DNA of 12,149 nucleotides. It comes from Planctomycetota bacterium. Its GTDB lineage: Bacteria; Planctomycetota; UBA1135; UBA2386. How positions within the stretch are numbered: the stretch's first letter is position 1; the number at the start of each line of letters is the position of its first letter. The position numbers and the translations under genes were made by a program. The DNA lies in assembly GCA_020425885.1 (NCBI GenBank), contig JAGQRA010000122.1, forward strand, positions 1-12,149. The letters are read 5' to 3'. This document shows positions 7,646 through 12,149 of this stretch, piece after piece. The notes under the pieces were generated by a model that saw only the letters and a list, made by a program, of their open reading frames with translations, made no database searches and was not told the origin of the DNA.

Positions 7646-10035
7646 CGCCCGGTCCTCCGCAGCTCGTAGACGAGAACCAGTTCGGCCCGACCCGAGCGGA
7701 TCGGAATCGGCACGATCAGCTCCTGCTGCTCGCCATCGGCGCGGACGATCGCCGCGGTCGCCGGCGTCTCCAGCCGCAGGCGCAGCGAATCATCGACGTC
7801 GAAGGTGCCGTCGCCGCGATCCTCGACCCAGGCCGCGCGGGCGGCTCTGAAGTACAGGGTCTTGTCGACCGTGCTCGCCAGAGCCAGCGTGCGCTGCAGC
7901 CGACTCTCCGCGGCGACAACCGGCAGTTCGCGCGGCGTGTCGGTGATCGTCACACCCTCGCAGACATAGCGGAAGGACGGCCGCTGCTCCGCGTCGAGGT
8001 CGTAGCCGAGCCAGCGTTGGCCGAGTTCGCGCCGCGTCTGCTGCGGCCACGGCTGGTCCGTATCGGCGAGCGCCGCGAAGGCCGGACCGTTCGGCAACGC
8101 GACCCGTTGCTCACCGAGGATGCGCACCCGCCCGCTGCCCTGCCCGGTCCATACCGATGCGGCATCGAGGAACCCACCCCACCAGATCCGATCGAGGCCG
8201 AGCCGTTCGGCATCGAAGGTGAGGTTGACGCCGGTCGGATAGCCGACGCTGATGGCGCGCTTGCCGGTGTCCGGCGCGCTGCGTCGCAGCATCACCGCCT
8301 CGCGATCGATCGTGAGCTCGATCGGTGGCCGCCGCATGCCGGACGGCTGGCGAACGTTGCGACCTTCGGCCAGGTAGTGCCACATCGCCGCGATCTGTTT
8401 CGCCGCGTCGCCGGCGCCGAGGTCGGGTCGGATCGAAACGCCACTGGGGAAGAACTGCGGCATCAAGGTACCGGGCTTCCACGCCAACGGATCCCGCAGG
8501 TAGTGGGCGAACCACTGCGGCCGCAGGCGTCGGCCCGTCGAAGCGACCAGGTCGATCGCGGCCATCGCCCCGGCGGTCTCGCCGGCGAAGTCGTGACAGG
8601 CGATGCAGTTCATGCCCTTGTCGGAGACCAGCTCGCGGCCGAGATCGATCACGGCCTTGGCCGCCTGCTCGTTGTCCGGCAACGCGAACGACTCGACCCG
8701 CGCGGGCCCCGGCAACCGATCCGTCTTCTCGAGCAGGGCCGACAGCTCGCTGGCGAAGTCGACGCCGAAGCCGGGCATGCGGGTCCGCAGATAGGGCCGC
8801 TCCGACTGCCCATGGGCAATGGCGTCGCGCAGCCAATCAGCCTGCAGCTTGGCGCCGATCGCGGTCAGCGCCGGCGGCAGCCGGCCATCCTCGCCGAGCG
8901 TCGGGTCGGAGCTGACGAAGTAACCGTTCCGTTCGGCGGTGACGCCACCGGCCTCGCCGCGACGGTGGCAGGCAAGGCAGTTGCGCGTGGCCAGCAGCTG
9001 CCGGATGCGAGTCGCGTCGTCGAGCTCGCCATCGAGGCCGGCCAACGCCGCCCGAAGGTCGCCGCGCTGCCGCGGCGACAGCGGGTAGTACGGCCACGGG
9101 CCGACATCACCCGACAGGCAACCTCGGCTCGGATCGAGGTCGGCGAGCCGCGCTGCGACCGGCGCTGCCGGGCGGTCGGCATCGGCCAATGCGTGGCAAC
9201 CGGCACAACCGCGCGCGGCGAACAGCCGGCGCCCGACCTCGACGATGGCGGCCTTCGCCGCGGCGGCGAGCGGTGGCGCTTCGGCTGGCGACCGGGAGTC
9301 GGTTGCACCCGAGGCGAGCAGGAAGCTCGCCAGATCGTGGGCCTCGGCCGGCGACAACGAGAAGTCGGGCATCCGTGCCGCCGGCCGAGCATCGTGGGGC
9401 GCCAACAGGAACGCGCGCAGCGCATCGGGTCGGTACTTGGCGGCGAGATCGCCGAGTGGGACCGCCTCGGCCAGGACGAGGTCGCCACGCTGCTCGTGGC
9501 GCGGCGCATGACAGGCGACGCAACCGATTCCGTGGTACAGCTTGCCGCCTCGGGTCACGGCTTCGCCATCGTCGGGCTCCGTTGCAGCCGCGGCGACCGG
9601 CGAGGCGAATGACTTCAGGTACTCGGACAAAGCTCGCGCCGCGTCGTCTCGTCGGGCCGGATCGAGCTCGCGCAGCAGGCCGGGCATCGTCGTGCCCGGT
9701 TCGACACTTCCCGGATCGGCGAGGAACGCCGCCAGATGGGCGCCGCGAATCCGACGGCCCACGGTCAACAGGTGCGGCCCCGTGGGCGTCGCGATGGCCT
9801 CGGTCGGGTGACAGCCGGCGCAGCCCAGCGCGTCCAGCAGAACCAGCCCGCGGTCCCTGGCGGAAAGTGCCGGATCTGCCAGGCCGAGCACGACCGGCGG
9901 CCCGCCGGCGCGCGCTGCAGCCGAATCAGCCTGAGCCGGCAGAGCAACTGCGACCAGACCCGCAACCAGCAAACATGGCCACATGGCAGGCGACAGTAGC
10001 GTGCCTGGCCGCCGTCCCGAACGATCGTCCCCCAC
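7642..10035 (-). CDS. Secreted pentaheme c-type cytochrome with C-terminal beta-rich domain
   Basis: This 797-residue protein has five CXXCH heme c sites, at residues 72-76 (CAGCH), 172-176 (CVACH), 277-281 (CAGCH), 353-357 (CLACH) and 477-481 (CIACH). Likely distal Met ligands follow in 'TMPG' (Met117), 'RMPDF' (Met222), 'RMPGF' (Met420) and 'LMPQF' (Met525). The third heme segment has no Met before the next motif. Residues about 570-797 are beta-rich ('SVGYPTGVNLTFDAERLGLD', 'WWGGFLDAASVW') and match the tail often attached to planctomycete cytochrome/propeller proteins. The signal peptide is hydrophobic at about 21-34, ending near 'PAQA'. I prefer the GTG start at 10035: it has GGAGGA 10 bases upstream and supplies a basic n-region (RSGRR), which the alternative ATG at 9984 (MWPCLL, 780 residues) lacks. 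It is the first gene of the coupled operon and probably passes electrons to or from the propeller protein. Confidence 0.88.
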   Translation of the reverse strand: MGDDRSGRRPGTLLSPAMWPCLLVAGLVAVALPAQADSAAARAGGPPVVLGLADPALSARDRGLVLLDALGCAGCHPTEAIATPTGPHLLTVGRRIRGAHLAAFLADPGSVEPGTTMPGLLRELDPARRDDAARALSEYLKSFASPVAAAATEPDDGEAVTRGGKLYHGIGCVACHAPRHEQRGDLVLAEAVPLGDLAAKYRPDALRAFLLAPHDARPAARMPDFSLSPAEAHDLASFLLASGATDSRSPAEAPPLAAAAKAAIVEVGRRLFAARGCAGCHALADADRPAAPVAARLADLDPSRGCLSGDVGPWPYYPLSPRQRGDLRAALAGLDGELDDATRIRQLLATRNCLACHRRGEAGGVTAERNGYFVSSDPTLGEDGRLPPALTAIGAKLQADWLRDAIAHGQSERPYLRTRMPGFGVDFASELSALLEKTDRLPGPARVESFALPDNEQAAKAVIDLGRELVSDKGMNCIACHDFAGETAGAMAAIDLVASTGRRLRPQWFAHYLRDPLAWKPGTLMPQFFPSGVSIRPDLGAGDAAKQIAAMWHYLAEGRNVRQPSGMRRPPIELTIDREAVMLRRSAPDTGKRAISVGYPTGVNLTFDAERLGLDRIWWGGFLDAASVWTGQGSGRVRILGEQRVALPNGPAFAALADTDQPWPQQTRRELGQRWLGYDLDAEQRPSFRYVCEGVTITDTPRELPVVAAESRLQRTLALASTVDKTLYFRAARAAWVEDRGDGTFDVDDSLRLRLETPATAAIVRADGEQQELIVPIPIRSGRAELVLVYELRRTGR
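7653..7658 (-). promoter_or_regulatory. Shine-Dalgarno for the propeller gene, inside the cytochrome gene
   Basis: GGAGGA on the minus strand, 7 bases before ATG 7645. It fixes the propeller start and lies within the last codons of the upstream cytochrome gene. Confidence 0.8.
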
Positions 10036-10045
10036 ACCTGCGGAA

Positions 10046-10051
10046 TCCTCC
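10046..10051 (-). promoter_or_regulatory. Shine-Dalgarno supporting a GTG start for the cytochrome gene
   Basis: GGAGGA on the minus strand, 10 bases before GTG 10035. No comparable site precedes the alternative ATG at 9984, so this motif is the main reason for choosing the longer form. Confidence 0.5.
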
Positions 10052-10084
10052 GGCCCGATCGGCAACTTCGTCGCCCTGGAGTCA

Positions 10085-10606
10085 ATGGTCCGCATCACCA
10101 CCGTCCTTCTCACCTCCCTCGCCCTGAGCACGGCCGCCCTGGCCCAGAGCGCCAGCTTCACCCCCTACGGCCGCGGCTGCCAGCTCCCCGGCCAGCTGCC
10201 GCCGCGGATCCTGGCCCAGACCCAGCCGCAGATCGGCACTGCGTTCGTCGTGACCCATCAGGGGCTGCCGGCCAACCAGTACGGCACGCCGGGCGCCCCG
10301 TTCGCGATCGACTGGCCCTTCATGACCATCGGCTTCGCGCAGGCTTCGCTGCCGATGCCGTTGCTGCCGCAGCAGCCGGCGGGCTGCCTGATCCTGACGA
10401 CCGCCGACATCGTGACGCCGATGGTCTGGAGCGGCTCGAGCTATCCCAACACCTACACGATCAACCTGCCGAACGCCCCGTACGTCCTCGGCACGACTTT
10501 CTACATGCAGTGGGCCTCGCTCTACATCCGCTTCTCGGGCGTGCCGTCGCCGGAAGCGTGGATGGTGCGTTCGACGGACGCCGCCACCGTCGTCGTCGGC
10601 ACCTAA
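10085..10606 (+). CDS. Small secreted protein with planctomycete-type 'FxxGxGC' domain, function unknown
   Basis: This 173-residue protein has a clear signal peptide: MVR, then a hydrophobic stretch at 4-19, with cleavage after 'ALA' at residue 20. The mature chain begins 'QSASFTPYGRGC' and consists of a single domain of about 150 residues. Cys32 and Cys101 (in 'QQPAGCLI') are positioned for a disulfide. I recognise this pattern (F-x-x-G-x-G-C near the start, 'IGTAFVV', 'LPMPLL...GC', 'LGTTFYMQW' near the end) from the C-terminal domains of many large planctomycete surface proteins. Here it stands alone. No function is established for the domain as far as I know. The ATG at 10085 has GGAG three bases upstream, which is rather close. 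The gene is divergent from the cytochrome operon and converges on the Bor-like lipoprotein gene, with a strong hairpin between them. Confidence 0.75.
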   Translation: MVRITTVLLTSLALSTAALAQSASFTPYGRGCQLPGQLPPRILAQTQPQIGTAFVVTHQGLPANQYGTPGAPFAIDWPFMTIGFAQASLPMPLLPQQPAGCLILTTADIVTPMVWSGSSYPNTYTINLPNAPYVLGTTFYMQWASLYIRFSGVPSPEAWMVRSTDAATVVVGT

Positions 10607-10625
10607 TCGACCGGAGCGGAGCGAC

Positions 10626-10646
10626 GCCGCGGCTCACGGCCGCGGC
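10626..10646 (+). terminator. Perfect 8-bp hairpin between convergent genes (probable terminator)
   Basis: GCCGCGGC-TCACG-GCCGCGGC gives an 8-bp perfect GC stem with a 5-base loop, 19 bases after the TAA at 10606. On the plus strand it is followed by TTCT, a weak T-run. The loop contains the TGA stop (10634-10636) of the minus-strand gene, and the stem can also form in that transcript. It most likely ends transcription of the small secreted protein gene, possibly acting in both directions. Confidence 0.5.
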
Positions 10647-11002
10647 TTCTCGAGCCTCGCGCCGCGAATGGTCACGGTCTTGAGTCGCACCAGCCCGAGC
10701 GTCAGGTGCGTCAGCAGCCAGTCGTGCCCCGAGGCGCCGACCTCGACCCGGAAATCGGCGACGCCGCCGCAGTCGCCGCAGGCCTCGCACAGCAACGCCG
10801 CGACGTCGGGCTGATCCGCCCCGAAGAGGCCGTGCACCCATAGCACGCTCTTGCCGCGGAGCTCGAAGGGCTCGGTGCTCACGCCCGGCGCCGCGGGGCT
10901 CGCACTCACCGCGAACGGCACGCGCGACAGATCGTACGAGAGCGAGCTGCAGCCGGCGAGCACACCGGCGAGCAGCGACATCGGAATGGCAGATCGTCGC
11001 AT
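10634..11002 (-). CDS. Bor-like small lipoprotein
   Basis: This 122-residue protein has a textbook lipoprotein signal: MRR, a hydrophobic stretch, then 'LAGC' with Cys18, so it should be lipidated and anchored in the envelope. The mature part has the order of elements seen in the Bor family (lambda Bor/Iss serum-resistance lipoproteins): 'VLWVHGLFG' at 56-64, then a Cys pair in 'ACGDCGGVADFRVEV', then 'LLTHLTLGLVRLKTVTIRG'. The similarity is short and judged by eye, so the family call is moderate. Bor itself protects enteric bacteria from serum; a role here cannot be inferred. ATG 11002 is preceded at 8 bases by TAGGAGA, a strong Shine-Dalgarno. It lies 11 bp after the metallopeptidase stop, so the two genes form one transcription unit. 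The longer frame to 11077 is only overlap with the upstream gene. Confidence 0.75.
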   Translation of the reverse strand: MRRSAIPMSLLAGVLAGCSSLSYDLSRVPFAVSASPAAPGVSTEPFELRGKSVLWVHGLFGADQPDVAALLCEACGDCGGVADFRVEVGASGHDWLLTHLTLGLVRLKTVTIRGARLEKPRP

Positions 11003-11009
11003 GCGACCG

Positions 11010-11016
11010 TCTCCTA
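11010..11016 (-). promoter_or_regulatory. Shine-Dalgarno for the Bor-like lipoprotein gene, overlapping the upstream stop
   Basis: TAGGAGA on the minus strand, 8 bases before ATG 11002. Its TAG is the stop codon of the metallopeptidase gene, which supports co-translation of the pair and fixes the lipoprotein start. Confidence 0.75.
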
Positions 11017-12021
11017 CTTGTGCTTCTTGCGCAGCTGCGGCCACGGGTCCTTCATCTCGACGACGTACTTCTTCCACGCCGCCTCGAGGGCCGCCAGGTC
11101 GACGCCCTCGAGCGTTGCATTCAGCGCGGCTTTCCGCACGTTGAACTGCGCGATCTGCTTCTTGCCGAGGTCCGGGTTCTCACCGAGCTTCTTCAGCTCC
11201 TCGGGGTAGGTGTTCTTGGCGGTGTCGAAGTAGGTCTGCAACAGCTTCGACCACTGCGGGTGCGCGGCGACCTCCGGGCTGTGCTTCAGGAAGTAGACGA
11301 ACGACCACGCGCCGGCATAGAAGAAGCGGATCCGGGCCCGGTTGTAGAACACCGCCCGTTCGGCCTCGAGGATCTGCTTCAGCGGCACGAAGCCCTCGCC
11401 GTACTCGCACATGTCCTTGGCGAGATGGATCCGCCACGGGCTCGGTTCGACGCCGACGACCTTGCCGCTGCGCTTGCTGATCTCGGTCCCCGAGAAGTAG
11501 TCGCCGTAGCCCTCGTTGAACCAGTCATGCGGCGCGAACTCGCCGACCGCGTAGAAGATGTACTGGTGGAAGGCCTCGTGGTAGAGGACGAGCAGGGAGT
11601 CGTCATCGGTCAGCTTGCGGCGCCCCATCGCCTTGCGCTCGTCCTCGTCCATCTGCTTCATCGTGTACGAGTAGTCGTAGAAGACGAGTTCCTCGTTGCC
11701 CGGGTGCCAGTAGCCGCCGGTGTTCGGCGGGCCGCCGTACTGGCTGTACTCCTCCTTGGTCTGGCAGATGCGGACGATGGCGAGCTTGTCGATCGGCCCG
11801 CTCGGCGGGAACAGCTCCATGTAGAGCGAGCGCATGGCCTCGATGTCCCGGCCGATGCGCTTGATCAGCGCGTCGCGCTTGGCGTGGTGCACGATCAGGT
11901 AGTTCGGGGTGTCGTAGGCCTTCCAGCCGCGGGCCAGCTCGGCCCTGGCCTTCTTGCGCAGCTCGATGGCGCTGAAGTCCGAGCCCTCGTAGAGGCGATC
12001 GATCTTCTCGCTCGCGTACTC
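11014..12021 (-). CDS. DUF1570-like zinc metallopeptidase, 5' end missing (apparently disrupted near 12022)
   Basis: The visible chain has 335 residues. A gluzincin-type zinc site is clear: HEAFH (residues 148-152) with the likely third ligand Glu170 in 'NEGYGDYF'. The surrounding pattern ('GWKAYDTPNYLIVHHAKRD', 'MRSLYMELFPPSG', 'LVLYHEAFHQYIF', 'PHDWFNEGYGDYFSG') fits the DUF1570/peptidase-MA-like proteins common in planctomycetes. The C-terminus is Lys-rich. A gene caller would start at GTG 11892, but convincing coding sequence continues upstream in frame to about 12021 ('KIDRLYEGSDFSAIELRKKA'), and GTG 11892 would cut into a conserved strand. No ATG, GTG or TTG occurs in frame between 11892 and the in-frame stop at 12100-12102. 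The signal peptide expected for this family is absent. The gene has probably lost its beginning to an insertion or rearrangement and may be a pseudogene. Confidence 0.8.
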   Translation of the reverse strand, partial: EYASEKIDRLYEGSDFSAIELRKKARAELARGWKAYDTPNYLIVHHAKRDALIKRIGRDIEAMRSLYMELFPPSGPIDKLAIVRICQTKEEYSQYGGPPNTGGYWHPGNEELVFYDYSYTMKQMDEDERKAMGRRKLTDDDSLLVLYHEAFHQYIFYAVGEFAPHDWFNEGYGDYFSGTEISKRSGKVVGVEPSPWRIHLAKDMCEYGEGFVPLKQILEAERAVFYNRARIRFFYAGAWSFVYFLKHSPEVAAHPQWSKLLQTYFDTAKNTYPEELKKLGENPDLGKKQIAQFNVRKAALNATLEGVDLAALEAAWKKYVVEMKDPWPQLRKKHK

Positions 12022-12032
12022 ATGTCGGGAGT

Positions 12033-12069
12033 CACGCTCTTCCGGTCCGTCGTCGCCACGCTCTTCCGG
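12033..12069. repeat. 13-bp direct repeat, two copies 24 bp apart
   Basis: CACGCTCTTCCGG occurs exactly at 12033-12045 and 12057-12069. A degenerate third copy with the same GTCAC...CCGG frame lies at 12099-12113 (10 of 15 bases match). This could be a transposase-binding repeat series. Confidence 0.8.
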
Positions 12070-12111
12070 CGCAACAATGTGACGATGGCGACTCGGCGGT
12101 CACTTTGCGCC
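12068..12111. repeat. Interrupted inverted repeat GGCGCAA...GTGAC / GTCAC...TTGCGCC
   Basis: The left arm GGCGCAA (12068-12074) and GTGAC (12079-12083) are mirrored by GTCAC (12099-12103) and TTGCGCC (12105-12111). The arms differ only in spacer length (4 versus 1 base) and enclose 15 bases. This is consistent with a protein-binding site or an IS terminal structure. Confidence 0.65.
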
Positions 12112-12149
12112 GGGGTCTGAGCGCCGGCCGTCTCGATCGAAGCCGAGCG

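Larger units (their letters stand above)
12023..12149. mobile_element. Candidate insertion-sequence end (possibly IS21-like), continuing beyond the window
   Basis: Coding-like sequence of the metallopeptidase stops at about 12022. The next bases begin TGTCGGGAGTCAC and then show short direct repeats and an inverted repeat within 90 bp. A TGT start with multiple terminal repeats is the known arrangement at IS21-family ends. No transposase gene or second end is visible, so the family and even the element are inferred. The short plus-strand frame here (ATG 12022 to TGA 12120) is not a convincing gene. From 12121 to the edge nothing further is recognised. Confidence 0.4.

Noticed and set aside
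6179..7669. 496-residue plus-strand frame opposite the propeller gene
   Set aside because: Low-complexity Arg/Ala/Asp/Glu composition typical of a shadow frame. The minus strand carries family motifs throughout.
7573..9612. 679-residue plus-strand reading frame opposite the cytochrome and propeller genes
   Set aside because: Rich in Arg/Gly/Ala without any recognisable motif, and exactly antisense to clear cytochrome coding sequence. Long antisense frames are expected at this GC content.
11895..12077. 60-residue minus-strand frame with repeated 'RKSV' residues
   Set aside because: The protein repeat simply mirrors the 13-bp DNA repeat. The rest is an out-of-frame reading of the peptidase gene.
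11020..12120. 366-residue plus-strand frame across the metallopeptidase and the right-edge repeats
   Set aside because: Leu/Val/Arg-rich antisense translation of the HEAFH peptidase. Its last 33 codons only reflect the repeats of the candidate IS end.
1..12149. CRISPR arrays, tRNA and rRNA genes, riboswitches
   Set aside because: No regularly spaced repeat series, cloverleaf-like segments or conserved rRNA stretches were seen on either strand by eye.

Overview
The window is GC-rich bacterial DNA that most likely comes from a planctomycete (Planctomycetota). Four things point there: a Ser/Thr kinase fused through one membrane segment to a formylglycine-generating-enzyme-like (SUMF1) domain; a secreted pentaheme cytochrome c beside a DUF7133-type beta-propeller; a short secreted protein with the 'F-x-x-G-x-G-C' opening seen in many planctomycete surface proteins; and a DUF1570-like metallopeptidase. 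The assignment rests on family recognition alone, because no rRNA or other phylogenetic marker is present.

Layout. The left edge holds the 3' end of a plus-strand fused isobutyryl-CoA mutase gene (icmF, 1-530). It converges on a minus-strand block running from about 10035 down to 653. In transcription order this block contains a pentaheme cytochrome c (10035-7642), a secreted beta-propeller protein (7645-6140), an iron-sulfur L-serine ammonia-lyase (6143-4563), the kinase/SUMF1 fusion (4453-1265) and a small putative lipoprotein (1192-653). The first three overlap pairwise by 4 bp (ATGA) and almost certainly form one translationally coupled operon. The kinase lies 109 bp further on and the lipoprotein 72 bp after that, so their membership is uncertain. 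A small secreted protein (10085-10606, plus) is divergent from the operon. It converges on a two-gene minus-strand unit: a gluzincin-like metallopeptidase (12021-11014, lacking its 5' end) followed 11 bp later by a Bor-like lipoprotein (11002-10634).

How the genes may work together. The cytochrome and propeller resemble the halves of a planctomycete periplasmic dehydrogenase/electron-transfer protein that is often a single polypeptide, so they probably act together outside the cytoplasm. Their substrate is unknown. The serine ammonia-lyase is cytoplasmic and makes pyruvate plus ammonia, so its coupling to the secreted pair is unexpected.

The most notable structural observation is at the right edge. 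The metallopeptidase frame has no usable start, and past about 12022 coding-like sequence gives way to a TGTC-initiated stretch with short direct and inverted repeats. This looks like one end of an insertion sequence, possibly IS21-like. No tRNA, rRNA, CRISPR array or riboswitch was recognised. The long plus-strand reading frames opposite the minus-strand genes are GC-driven shadows.
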